Source: DATGQT01 sp035304085 (GTDB lineage: Bacteria > Bacteroidota > Rhodothermia > Rhodothermales > Rubricoccaceae). From it: 14,576 nt of DNA. Shown piece after piece: positions 6,931 to 13,255 of this stretch. Made by a program: the position numbers and the translations under genes. Location: positions 1 to 14,576 of the forward strand of contig DATGQT010000014.1 of NCBI GenBank assembly GCA_035304085.1, in the 5' to 3' direction. The notes beneath the pieces are model-generated. The model was not told where the DNA came from and did not search any database. It saw only the letters and a list, made by a program, of their open reading frames with translations. Numbering within the stretch: the stretch's first letter is position 1; each line of letters starts with the position of its first letter.

Positions 6931-7350
6931 TTACCCCCCCAGGGTGAGGTTGAGGTCGTTGGTAACCTGTTGCCCGGAGCTCAGGCCGTCGTTGCTCCGC
7001 GAGTCGAGGACGTCGCCGTCGAAGACCACCCGGATGGTGAGTCCGACTTGGTTGGCAGGACCGATGGCCTGCGCGCGGAGGTAGAGCCGGACCTGCTCAT
7101 CGTCCTCGAAGCGCACGATCTTGCTCCACGGCAGCGTCACGTCGGTTTCCGCGTAGATGAGGCCGTCGGCGTCGCGGTACTGGATGCTGTTGGCCGTCGT
7201 GGCCGGGTAGGCGCCGAAGCCCCGGACCTCGTAGCGGTAGGCCTGCACCGGGTCGGGCGGCGGCGGCGGCGCGGGGTCGGCCTGGTCGCAGCCGGCGACG
7301 ACCAGCAACGTGGCGAGGAGGAGGAACGGGTATTTTGCGAAGGCGCGCAT
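6931..7350 (-). CDS. Small lipoprotein, MmpS-like beta-sandwich
   Basis: The 139-residue product starts with a lipoprotein signal (residues 1-20, lipobox VVAGC with Cys21 expected to be lipidated), then a proline-rich linker (PAPPPPPDP). The beta-rich domain (about 36-139) has the strand pattern of MmpS-type/transport-accessory lipoproteins: YEVRG..., a SIQYRDADG strand, then LPWSKIV and RAQ.. strands. In mycobacteria MmpS proteins assist MmpL transporters, but Bacteroidota-type relatives are mostly uncharacterised and no transporter gene is in this window. It is likely periplasmic, anchored to a membrane. It lies antisense between thrA (30 nt from its stop) and dapB, with which it is divergent and apparently shares a promoter region. 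Confidence 0.75.
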   Translation of the reverse strand: MRAFAKYPFLLLATLLVVAGCDQADPAPPPPPDPVQAYRYEVRGFGAYPATTANSIQYRDADGLIYAETDVTLPWSKIVRFEDDEQVRLYLRAQAIGPANQVGLTIRVVFDGDVLDSRSNDGLSSGQQVTNDLNLTLGG

Positions 7351-7385
7351 CCGAGTGAACCTGATCGAGTTTCAGCGAATCGGCG

Positions 7386-7399
7386 CGAAGCTACGTCGC
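7386..7399. promoter_or_regulatory. Overlapping back-to-back promoter elements for the lipoprotein (minus) and dapB (plus)
   Basis: The sequence cgaagctacgtcgc reads TAGCTTCG on the minus strand (7393-7386, 43 nt before the lipoprotein ATG) and TACGTCGC on the plus strand (7392-7399, 36 nt before the dapB ATG). Both use the same TA step. A TTTC on the plus strand (7370-7373) lies 22 nt upstream of the dapB element, near the expected -33 spacing. Confidence 0.45.
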
Positions 7400-7427
7400 T
7401 CCGCTGCAACCTCCCAACCCCCTCCGC

Positions 7428-8192
7428 ATGAACCTCGCCCTCGTAGGAACCGGCCGGATGGGCCAGGCCGTCGAGGCCGTCGCCGCCGAGGAGGGCCACG
7501 CCGTCGTCGCCCGGTTCGATTCCTCGAACCCCCTCCTCGACGCCCGCGGCCCCGAGGCCCTCGCAGGCGCCGAGGTCGTCGTGGACTTCTCGCTGCCGGC
7601 CGTCGTCCTCGACCACCTCCACCGCTACTGCTTCTGGGGCGTCGACGCCGTCGTGGGCACGACGGGCTGGTACGACGACCTGGAGAGGGTGCGCGGCTGG
7701 GTGGAGGAGGGGCAGAACGGGCTCCTCTACGCGCCCAACTTCTCGCTCGGCGTCGCCATCCTCGTGCGTGCCCTGCGCGGGGCGCTCCCGCTCCTCGACA
7801 AGCTGCCGGCCTACGACGCGTGGGTCCACGAGACCCACCACACGGGGAAGGTGGACAGCCCCAGCGGCACGGCCCGCCTCCTCGGCGACGAACTGGTGCG
7901 GGGGCTCGCGCGTAAGGAGCGCCTCGAGACCGAGACCGTCCACGGCCACATCGCGCCCGAGGCGCTCCACGTGACGAGCACCCGCGCCGGCGCCGTCTTC
8001 GGCGAGCACACCGTCGGCTTCGACAGCGCCGTGGACCAGCTCCGCTTCACGCACGTCGCCAAGGACCGCCGCGCCTTCGCCTACGGCGCCGTCAAGGCGG
8101 CCGAGTGGGTGCGCGGGCGCTCGGGCCTCTTCACGCTCGACGACCTGCTCGACGGATCGGGTGATCGGGTGATCGGATCATCGGATCATTGA
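7428..8192 (+). CDS. dapB: 4-hydroxy-tetrahydrodipicolinate reductase
   Basis: A 254-residue cytosolic reductase that converts 4-hydroxy-tetrahydrodipicolinate to tetrahydrodipicolinate with NAD(P)H in the lysine/diaminopimelate pathway. Visible motifs are the Rossmann GTGRMG (7-12), the GTTG cofactor segment (77-80), APNFSLGV (102-109), the active-site ETHHTGKVDSPSGTA (135-149, with His137, His138 and Lys141), and the GEHTVGF strand. The usual end of the family is near GLFTLDDLL (233-241). The last 13 residues (DGSGDRVIGSSDH) are extra and are encoded by the octad repeat array described below. The start is at the ATG 7428, where GTGRMG follows at residue 7; no Shine-Dalgarno sequence. Followed by dapA, with 71 nt between. 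Confidence 0.96.
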   Translation: MNLALVGTGRMGQAVEAVAAEEGHAVVARFDSSNPLLDARGPEALAGAEVVVDFSLPAVVLDHLHRYCFWGVDAVVGTTGWYDDLERVRGWVEEGQNGLLYAPNFSLGVAILVRALRGALPLLDKLPAYDAWVHETHHTGKVDSPSGTARLLGDELVRGLARKERLETETVHGHIAPEALHVTSTRAGAVFGEHTVGFDSAVDQLRFTHVAKDRRAFAYGAVKAAEWVRGRSGLFTLDDLLDGSGDRVIGSSDH

Positions 8193-8238
8193 TCACCGTC
8201 TGCTGTCCCCGATCCCTCAATTCCCCGATTCCCTCCGG
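8155..8238. repeat. 8-bp inverted repeat array A (dapB-dapA boundary)
   Basis: The left half holds four octads of the form (g/c)atcgg(g/a)t (8155-8186), the first two identical (gatcgggt). The right half holds octads ccccgatc, cctcaatt, ccccgatt and ccctccgg (8207-8238). The halves are roughly complementary (atcggg against cccgat), so the region can fold as an imperfect hairpin. The left half codes for the C-terminal tail of DapB and includes its stop region. Confidence 0.7.
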
Positions 8239-8246
8239 TAATCTCG
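8239..8246 (+). promoter_or_regulatory. Putative -7 promoter element (TAATCTCG) for dapA
   Basis: TAATCTCG starts right after the last octad of array A and 25 nt before the dapA ATG. It is an imperfect TAnnTT match. If real, dapA can be transcribed apart from dapB. Confidence 0.35.
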
Positions 8247-8263
8247 CTCCGCTCGATTTCCCC

Positions 8264-9193
8264 ATGCACCAGCCCCTCTTCCGCGGCACCGCGCCCGCCC
8301 TCGTCACCCCCTTCACCGACGACGACCGCGTCGACGAGGCCGCCCTCCGCCGCCTCATCGACTTCCAGCTCGAAGGCGAGGGCGGCTACGCCGGCGTCGA
8401 GGCGCTCGTCGTCCTCGGCACCACCGGCGAGAACCCGACGGTCACGCCCGGCGAGCGGCGGCGGGTCGTCGAGCTGGTGATCGCGCACGTCGGCGGGCGG
8501 GTGCCCGTCGTCGTCGGCACGGGCACCAACGACACGCGGCAGAGCGTGGCGTTCTCGAAGGAGGCCGCCGCGGCCGGGGCCGACGGCCTCCTCGTCGTCG
8601 GGCCCTACTACAACAAGCCGACGCCCGCCGGCCTCCTCGGCCACGTCGCCGCCATCGCCGAGGCGGCCGACCGTCCCATCGTCTTCTACAACGTGCCCGG
8701 TCGCACCGGCCTCAACGCCACGGCCGAGACGCAGCTGCGGCTGGCCGAGGAGGTGCCGGCCGTGGTGGGGCTGAAGGAGGCCTCCGGCAACCTGAACCAG
8801 GTCGCCGACATCCTCGCGCACCGCCCCGACGGCCTCGCCGTCTACTCCGGCGACGACGACCTCACGCTGCCCATGCTCGCCCTCGGCGCCGACGGGCTGG
8901 TGAGCGTCATCGCCAACGCCGTCCCCGGCGCCGTGAGCGAGCTCGTCCGCCGCGGGCTCGCGGGCGACTTCGACGGCGCGCGCGCGCTCCACTTCCGCCT
9001 CCTCGACGCCATGCGGGCGTCGTTCTACGAGTCGAACCCCGGCCCGATCAAGGCGGTGCTGGCCGAGATGGGGCTGATAGGCCCGCGCCTGCGCCTCCCG
9101 CTGGCGCCCGTCACCGAGGCCACGCGCGAGCGGGTCCTCGCCGCGTACCGCCCGCACGTGAGCGTGCACGAGCGCGTGCCCGCAGGCGTGTAA
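8264..9193 (+). CDS. dapA: 4-hydroxy-tetrahydrodipicolinate synthase
   Basis: A 309-residue class I aldolase that condenses pyruvate with aspartate semialdehyde, the first committed lysine/diaminopimelate step. Family residues are all present: Thr53-Thr54 in GTTGEN, the Tyr-Tyr pair in GPYYNKPTPAG (115-116), Tyr142 and Arg147 in FYNVPGRTG, and the Schiff-base Lys171 in GLKEASGN. The C-terminal helices are normal up to RVLAAYRPH. The last 11 residues (VSVHERVPAGV) are an extension that overlaps the left half of repeat array B. The ATG at 8264 is chosen because the family normally starts a few residues before the FRGTAPALVTPF segment. The in-frame ATG at 8189 would lie inside repeat array A and add 25 unrelated residues. 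Confidence 0.96.
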   Translation: MHQPLFRGTAPALVTPFTDDDRVDEAALRRLIDFQLEGEGGYAGVEALVVLGTTGENPTVTPGERRRVVELVIAHVGGRVPVVVGTGTNDTRQSVAFSKEAAAAGADGLLVVGPYYNKPTPAGLLGHVAAIAEAADRPIVFYNVPGRTGLNATAETQLRLAEEVPAVVGLKEASGNLNQVADILAHRPDGLAVYSGDDDLTLPMLALGADGLVSVIANAVPGAVSELVRRGLAGDFDGARALHFRLLDAMRASFYESNPGPIKAVLAEMGLIGPRLRLPLAPVTEATRERVLAAYRPHVSVHERVPAGV

Positions 9194-9226
9194 GCCTGCG
9201 CTCCTGCACGCCTGCGCTCCTGCACA
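9164..9226. repeat. 8-bp inverted repeat array B (dapA-dapD boundary)
   Basis: The right half is four octads, cctgcgct, cctgcacg, cctgcgct, cctgcaca (9195-9226), that is, a 16-bp unit twice. The left half (9164-9190) lies in the dapA 3' end and carries complementary pieces; gtgcacgagcgc (9164-9175) matches the inverse of the right half at 11 of 12 positions. A perfect 7-bp hairpin, 9181-9187 with 9194-9200, encloses the dapA stop codon. Confidence 0.65.
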
Positions 9227-9235
9227 CTCCCGACC

Positions 9236-10081
9236 ATGTCCGACCTCGACGCCCTCCGCACGTCCATCGAGCACCACGCCGGCCAGGCGGCCGACGCCCT
9301 CGAGCGCGCCGCCGCGCGCGAGGCGTTCGACCGGTTTCTGGAGGCGCTGGAGCGCGGGGAGGTCCGCTCGGCGGAGAGGGGCGAGGACGGGCGGTGGCGC
9401 GCCAGCGCGTGGGTCAAGCGCGGCATCCTCCTCGGCTTCCGCCTCGGCGAGATCGCCGACTTCTCCGCCCCCCCGTTCTCGTTCCTCGACAAGGACACCT
9501 TCCCCGCCCGGTCGTTCACCGCCGCCGACGGCGTCCGCCTCGTCCCAGGAGGCTCGACCGTCCGGCGCGGGGCCTACGTCGCGCGCGGCGTGGTTTGCAT
9601 GCCGCCGATGTACGTCAACGTCGGGGCGTACGTGGACGAGGGGACGATGGTGGACAGCCACGCGCTCGTGGGGAGCTGCGCGCAGATCGGGAGGCGCGTG
9701 CACCTGAGCGCGGCGGCGCAGGTCGGCGGCGTGCTGGAGCCCGTCGGCGCCGCGCCCGTCGTCGTCGAGGACGACGTGTTCGTCGGCGGCGGGTGCGGGA
9801 TCTACGAGGGGACCGTCGTGCGGGCGGGCGCCGTGCTCGCCGCCGGCGTCGTCCTCACGCGCTCGACGCGGGTCTACGACCTCGTGCACGAGCGGGTGCT
9901 CCGGGCCGAGGGAGAGCACAACCTCGAGATCCCCCCCGGCGCCGTCGTCGTCCCCGGCGTGCGCGCGGTGGACACCGACTTCGGCCGCCGGCACGGCCTC
10001 GCCCTCGCCGCCCCCTGCATCGTGAAGTACCGCGACGCGAGCACCGATGCGGCGACGACGCTGGAGGAGGCGCTGCGGTGA
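9236..10081 (+). CDS. dapD: 2,3,4,5-tetrahydropyridine-2,6-dicarboxylate N-succinyltransferase
   Basis: A 281-residue cytosolic acyltransferase (E. coli DapD has 274) that succinylates the tetrahydrodipicolinate produced by DapB. It places this organism on the succinylase route of diaminopimelate synthesis. The N-terminal helical domain (about 1-95) is followed by a left-handed beta-helix of hexapeptide repeats (about 103-240). The signature MPPMYVNVGAYVDEGTMVDS is at 122-141, followed by VGSCAQIG and GGVLEP. The family's usual GARSEVVEG turn reads GGGCGIYEG here, a modest divergence. Acyl-CoA and subunit contacts in this fold form in the trimer (family knowledge). The start ATG 9236 has no Shine-Dalgarno sequence and no promoter element, so it is probably co-transcribed with dapA, 42 nt upstream. 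The later genes of the pathway (dapC/argD, dapE, dapF) are not in this window. Confidence 0.96.
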   Translation: MSDLDALRTSIEHHAGQAADALERAAAREAFDRFLEALERGEVRSAERGEDGRWRASAWVKRGILLGFRLGEIADFSAPPFSFLDKDTFPARSFTAADGVRLVPGGSTVRRGAYVARGVVCMPPMYVNVGAYVDEGTMVDSHALVGSCAQIGRRVHLSAAAQVGGVLEPVGAAPVVVEDDVFVGGGCGIYEGTVVRAGAVLAAGVVLTRSTRVYDLVHERVLRAEGEHNLEIPPGAVVVPGVRAVDTDFGRRHGLALAAPCIVKYRDASTDAATTLEEALR

Positions 10082-10170
10082 GGTCTGAAGTTTGGAGTTT
10101 GGAGTTTGGTGTTTGAAGTTTGAAGTAGTGAACTCCAGACTTCAAACTACAAACACCAAACTATGAACTG
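10082..10170. repeat. 7-bp inverted repeat array C (between convergent dapD and mreD)
   Basis: The left half consists of heptads gaagttt, ggagttt, ggagttt, ggtgttt, gaagttt. The right half consists of caaacta, caaacac, caaacta. Positions 10103-10126 pair with 10139-10162 over 24 bp with a single mismatch around a 12-nt loop. It fills nearly the whole 94-nt gap between two stops, so it is a good candidate bidirectional terminator or transcript-end structure. It is very AT-rich against this background. Confidence 0.8.
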
Positions 10171-10175
10171 CCGCG

Positions 10176-10652
10176 CTAGCGGCTCCGGAACAGCGCGCCG
10201 ATGAAGGCGACGGCGGCGGTGTAGAGCGCCGACCCGAGCCAGAGGCCCGTGACGAGGAAGAGGTTCCGCGTCTCCTCGCCGAGGGCGAGGACGATGACCA
10301 TGAGCCCGTTGTGGACGAGGGTGACGACGAACGCGCCGGCCGCCGCCTGGGGCGGGTAGATCCGGAGGTTCTCCCCCTGCTCCGAGCGGAAGACCCCGAT
10401 CACGAAGCCGAGCAGCGTCTTCAGCGTCATGAACAGGCCGAGCGGGGTGCCCGGCGCCGTGAGGTCCATGAGCAGGCCGCCCGTGAACCCCGCCACCGTC
10501 CCGGCGGCGCGGCCGTAGCGCACGGCCACGAGCGCCACGAACAGCAGGACCACGTCGGCGTACGCCCCCCACAGCCGGAGGTGGTTGAAGACGAGCCACT
10601 GGAGCAGCACCACGCCGAGCCCGAGGAGGACGAAGCGGACGGGGTTCGGCAT
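10176..10652 (-). CDS. mreD: Rod shape-determining protein MreD
   Basis: A 158-residue, highly hydrophobic protein with about five or six membrane segments (near residues 5-22, 31-46, 50-63, 71-88, 103-124, 133-154), the size and profile of MreD. The segment GGLLMDLTAPGTPLGLFMTL (58-77) is the family's characteristic loop and helix. MreD is an inner-membrane part of the elongasome with MreB, MreC, PBP2 and RodA. Here it stands alone: mreC, pbp2 and rodA are not adjacent, and the neighbours are dapD (convergent) and an unknown membrane protein (divergent). The start is the ATG at 10652, where the first membrane helix begins; the longer frame to 10865 would add 71 polar residues and overlap the divergent gene. 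A TAACTTCT element lies 47 nt upstream. Confidence 0.82.
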   Translation of the reverse strand: MPNPVRFVLLGLGVVLLQWLVFNHLRLWGAYADVVLLFVALVAVRYGRAAGTVAGFTGGLLMDLTAPGTPLGLFMTLKTLLGFVIGVFRSEQGENLRIYPPQAAAGAFVVTLVHNGLMVIVLALGEETRNLFLVTGLWLGSALYTAAVAFIGALFRSR

Positions 10653-10691
10653 CGGGGGTGTGAGGGGCGGGTGAGCGGGTGAAGGGCGGCG

Positions 10692-10699
10692 AGAAGTTA
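10692..10699 (-). promoter_or_regulatory. Putative -7 promoter element (TAACTTCT) for mreD
   Basis: Read on the minus strand, TAACTTCT lies 47 nt before the mreD ATG and matches TAnnTT. No clear -33 box. Confidence 0.45.
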
Positions 10700-10752
10700 C
10701 GCGCCCGCTGCGAACGACGGGCGTTGGGGCGGATCCCGAGATTTCCTCGCCC

Positions 10753-10780
10753 CGGCGGGGATGAGCGGGGAGCCCCGCCG
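10753..10780. other. GC stem-loop in the mreD / membrane-protein divergent region
   Basis: The 8-bp arms cggcgggg (10753-10760) and ccccgccg (10773-10780) enclose 12 nt. It sits immediately upstream of the TATGTTCC element of the plus-strand gene, so it could be an operator. Given the base composition it may also be chance. Confidence 0.25.
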
Positions 10781-10783
10781 CGT

Positions 10784-10791
10784 TATGTTCC
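10784..10791 (+). promoter_or_regulatory. Putative -7 promoter element (TATGTTCC) for the 10822 gene
   Basis: TATGTTCC lies 38 nt before the ATG at 10822 and follows the TAnnTTCC pattern. Confidence 0.5.
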
Positions 10792-10821
10792 GGCCCATCG
10801 GCGGGCAGCGCTGAGCCTCCC

Positions 10822-11448
10822 ATGGACAACCCCCTCATCCTCACCGTCGTCGGCCCCGTCGTCACGGCCCTCGTCGGGCTCGTGGTCGTGTGGCTCCAGG
10901 ACTGGCGCCGCGAGCGCGACGCCTACACGCAGCGGGCCCACGCGCGCCAGGAGGCCACCGAGCTCGTCGCGTTCTACGAGAAGTGGATCAAGACGCAGCA
11001 GCTCGTGGCCTCGCCCGAGGACTACGAGGCCGCGCGGGAGGTCGTCCAAGACCGCCTCGACCGCCTCGCCGCCGCGATGCCGGAGCCGGAGGAGGTGGAC
11101 CCCTCGCCCTCGTTCTCGATGCGCCGGGCCCTCCTCCTCTACCGCCCCGCCAGCACCGGCGGCTGGGTCGCCCACATCGCGTTCTACACCCTGTTCGTCC
11201 TCACGGTGATGGGCACCTTCGGCCTCCTCATGCCCGAGGAGGACGGCTCGTTCCTGCACTGGACCGAGATCGTCGGCCCCAGCGCCGCCTTCGTCCTCTT
11301 CACCCTCGTCCTCCGGTCGGTGGCGGTAGGGGTGGACGAGCGGGACCGCCGGCGCTACCTCGCCGCCCTCAGGGCGCAGGCGCCCTCGATGGCCCGACGG
11401 CGGGTGGCGGGCGGGGAGCGGGCGGGCTCACCCGTGCCGCACGTGTAG
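10822..11448 (+). CDS. Uncharacterised three-helix membrane protein with cytosolic/helical linker
   Basis: I do not recognise the family. The 208-residue product has an N-terminal membrane helix (about 5-26). A charged, helix-forming stretch follows (about 27-90, rich in Arg/Glu, coiled-coil-like, containing ELVAFYEKWIKTQQL), then two further membrane helices (about 116-137 and 149-171) and a basic C-terminal tail. The overall look resembles small bacterial integral membrane proteins with one N-terminal anchor and a C-terminal hairpin, but no motif points to an activity. The ATG at 10822 follows a TATGTTCC promoter element and no Shine-Dalgarno sequence. It diverges from mreD and converges with dacB. 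Confidence 0.8.
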   Translation: MDNPLILTVVGPVVTALVGLVVVWLQDWRRERDAYTQRAHARQEATELVAFYEKWIKTQQLVASPEDYEAAREVVQDRLDRLAAAMPEPEEVDPSPSFSMRRALLLYRPASTGGWVAHIAFYTLFVLTVMGTFGLLMPEEDGSFLHWTEIVGPSAAFVLFTLVLRSVAVGVDERDRRRYLAALRAQAPSMARRRVAGGERAGSPVPHV

Positions 11449-11533
11449 GGTTGCGGGTTCCGTGTTTGCGCGTTCCGGGTTGCAGCGTCCGAACCTGCGA
11501 ACGCGCTAACCTGCGACCCGTCAACCCGAAACC
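11449..11533. repeat. 7-bp inverted repeat array D (between convergent membrane-protein gene and dacB)
   Basis: The left half carries GTT-centred units about 7 nt apart (gggttgc, gggttcc, gtgtttg, cgcgttc, cgggttg). The right half carries AAC-centred units (cgaacct, gcgaacg, cgctaac, then ccgtcaa and cccgaaa). The perfect 8-bp pair 11468-11475 with 11499-11506 continues through 11478-11481 with 11492-11495. It fills the 85-nt gap between two converging stops. Confidence 0.65.
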
Positions 11534-13015
11534 TCAGCCCTCCGCCGCCGGCACGCGCTGGCCCGTCGCCAGCGCCCGCACGATCCGGTCCATCGCGCTC
11601 GCGATGGCGCTCCCGTTCGTGGTGTAGTTGTTCGCGATGACGGAGAACGCGTAGCGGTGCCCGTTCGGCGCCGTGACGTAGCCGGAGAGCGCGCGGACGT
11701 ACTCCAGCGAGCCGGTCTTGGCGCGGACGGGCACGCCGCTGAGGCGGTTGCGCAGCGTCGAACTCGCGCTGCCCCCCTCGGGCAGCGACGCGAAGAACGC
11801 CGCCCGCGCCGGGTGCCGGTTCATCCGCTCGAGCAGCCCCACCATCGAGGCGGGCGTGACGAGGTCCTTCCGCGAGAGCCCGCTGCCGTCGCGGATCGAG
11901 AGCCCGTCGGTCTCGACGCCGGCGTTCTCGAGGAAGGCGAGCACGCGGCGGGTGCCGCCCCGCGTCGAGCCGTCCTCGGAGAGCGTCCGGAAGACCTGCT
12001 CGGCGTAGAAGTTGTCGCTCCGCTGGTTGACGCGCCGGACGATCTCGGACAGCGGCGGGGAGACGTGCGTGAACAGCGGCTCCTGCCCGTCGTAGCGCGG
12101 AGGGCTGTCGAGGTCGTCGACGTCGTAGCGCCCGGCGTCTACCGTGATGCCCTCCTCGCGGAGGGCCTGGGTGAAGGCGTGGAGCGCGAACCGCGTCGGG
12201 TTGTCGATGGGGATGAGCATCGTGCCGCGGTAGCGCGACGACACCGCGCCGTTGAGGTAGATCGTGTTCGTGCCCAGCTCGCGCTCGACGGAGAACGGGC
12301 TGTAGCCGCCGCCGCGCCGCGTCCGCGGCCGGCTGCGGACCTCGACGTAGCCGGCGGGGTCCGTCCGCACGTTCGACCCCGAGAGGTTGAGCTCGACGAG
12401 GTTGTCGGCGTAGGCGAGGCCGCCGGCACCCGGCGCGTAGCTCTCCGTCGCGATGTGCCACACGTCCCACCCCTCGGCGTAGGGGTTGTCCTCGAACGCG
12501 TCGTCGTCGCCGATGAGGCGGCCCTCGACGCGGCGGACGCCGCTCTCGCGGAGCGCCCGCGCCCACGCCTCGAAGGGGTCCTCGCCCGCGGCGTGGCGGC
12601 TGCCGAAGGTGGGGTCCCCGCTGCCGCGGATGACGAGGTCGCCGCGGAGGGTGCCGTCGGCGGTCGTGCTCCCGTCGAAGTAGAGGCGGGTGACGTAGCG
12701 GTAGTCCGGCCCGAGGACGTCGAGGGCGGCGGCCGTCGTGAACAGCTTGAGGTTCGAGGCCGGGATGAGGTTCTTGTCGGCGTTGTGGCTGTAGACGGTG
12801 CGCCCGGACTCGAGGTCGCGCACGTGGATGCCCCAGATGGCCGAGGGGAGGTCGGGCTCGTTGAGGATCTCGTTGATGGCCGCCTGGGTCCGCGTCTCCA
12901 GCGGCGCCTCGTCGTCGGCCGCGAGCGGATGCACGGCCAGGGCGACGAGGAGCAGCGCCAGCGGCGCTGCAGTCAGGAGCGCGCGAGGGGCGAGGGCGGT
13001 ACGTCGAGCGGGCAT
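11534..13015 (-). CDS. dacB: D-alanyl-D-alanine carboxypeptidase/endopeptidase (PBP4 type, S13 family)
   Basis: A 493-residue periplasmic penicillin-binding protein that trims or opens peptidoglycan cross-links. It has an N-terminal signal segment (about 1-32, Arg-rich start then a Leu/Ala core). The catalytic triad of motifs is complete: SxxK as Ser87-Asn-Leu-Lys90, SxN as Ser333-Asp-Asn335, and KTG at 433-435. The family's DGSGLSRKDLVTP segment (376-388) and the insert domain typical of S13 enzymes lie between motifs one and two. The start at 13015 is chosen because the signal peptide begins there. The frame is open to 13330, but that extension is merely the repeat array E read as repeated STFDLRP peptides, and it lies upstream of the TACCTTCC promoter element. 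Diaminopimelate made through DapABD is part of its substrate. Confidence 0.95.
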   Translation of the reverse strand: MPARRTALAPRALLTAAPLALLLVALAVHPLAADDEAPLETRTQAAINEILNEPDLPSAIWGIHVRDLESGRTVYSHNADKNLIPASNLKLFTTAAALDVLGPDYRYVTRLYFDGSTTADGTLRGDLVIRGSGDPTFGSRHAAGEDPFEAWARALRESGVRRVEGRLIGDDDAFEDNPYAEGWDVWHIATESYAPGAGGLAYADNLVELNLSGSNVRTDPAGYVEVRSRPRTRRGGGYSPFSVERELGTNTIYLNGAVSSRYRGTMLIPIDNPTRFALHAFTQALREEGITVDAGRYDVDDLDSPPRYDGQEPLFTHVSPPLSEIVRRVNQRSDNFYAEQVFRTLSEDGSTRGGTRRVLAFLENAGVETDGLSIRDGSGLSRKDLVTPASMVGLLERMNRHPARAAFFASLPEGGSASSTLRNRLSGVPVRAKTGSLEYVRALSGYVTAPNGHRYAFSVIANNYTTNGSAIASAMDRIVRALATGQRVPAAEG

Positions 13016-13044
13016 CGGATCGAAAGGACGGCGTGGGGGACGGG

Positions 13045-13052
13045 GGAAGGTA
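13045..13052 (-). promoter_or_regulatory. Putative promoter of dacB (TACCTTCC with upstream TTG)
   Basis: On the minus strand TACCTTCC lies 37 nt before the dacB ATG. A CTTG box ends 19 nt upstream of it, which fits the Bacteroidota TTG-N19-21-TAnnTTTG layout and is the best -33/-7 pair in the window among protein genes. Confidence 0.55.
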
Positions 13053-13091
13053 AAGGATGCAACGGCTCGCGCAAGACTATTCTGATGGGGC

Positions 13092-13240
13092 GAAGGTCGA
13101 AGGTCGAAGGTCGAAGGTCGAAGGTCGAAGGTCGAAGGTCGAAGGTCGAAGGTCGAAGGTCCGACAGGGAGCGACGGAGAAGTTCCTCTGACCTCTGACC
13201 TCTGACTTCTGACCTGTGACCCCTGACCCCTGACCCCTGC
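13092..13240. repeat. 7-bp inverted repeat array E (between divergent dacB and DUF3098)
   Basis: Ten perfect copies of gaaggtc run from 13092 to 13161. After a 24-nt spacer, seven degenerate heptads of the form nnctgac run from 13186 to 13234, plus a partial one to 13240. The inverse of gaaggtc (gaccttc) shares GACCT with the right-half unit read as gacctct, so the halves are 5/7 complementary. The array fills the space between the two divergent promoter elements at 13045 and 13256. Apart from the array, the 13016-13286 gap holds only those promoters. Ten perfect short units make copy-number variation by slippage likely. Confidence 0.85.
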
Positions 13241-13255
13241 CCACCGATCCCGGGG

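Noticed and set aside
8189..8263. Upstream ATG start for DapA overlapping the end of dapB
   Set aside because: It would lie inside repeat array A, add 25 residues without homology, and place the start before the TAATCTCG element.
13092..13240. Possible CRISPR array
   Set aside because: The units are 7 bp and directly adjacent, with no spacers of 25-40 bp and no cas genes in the window.
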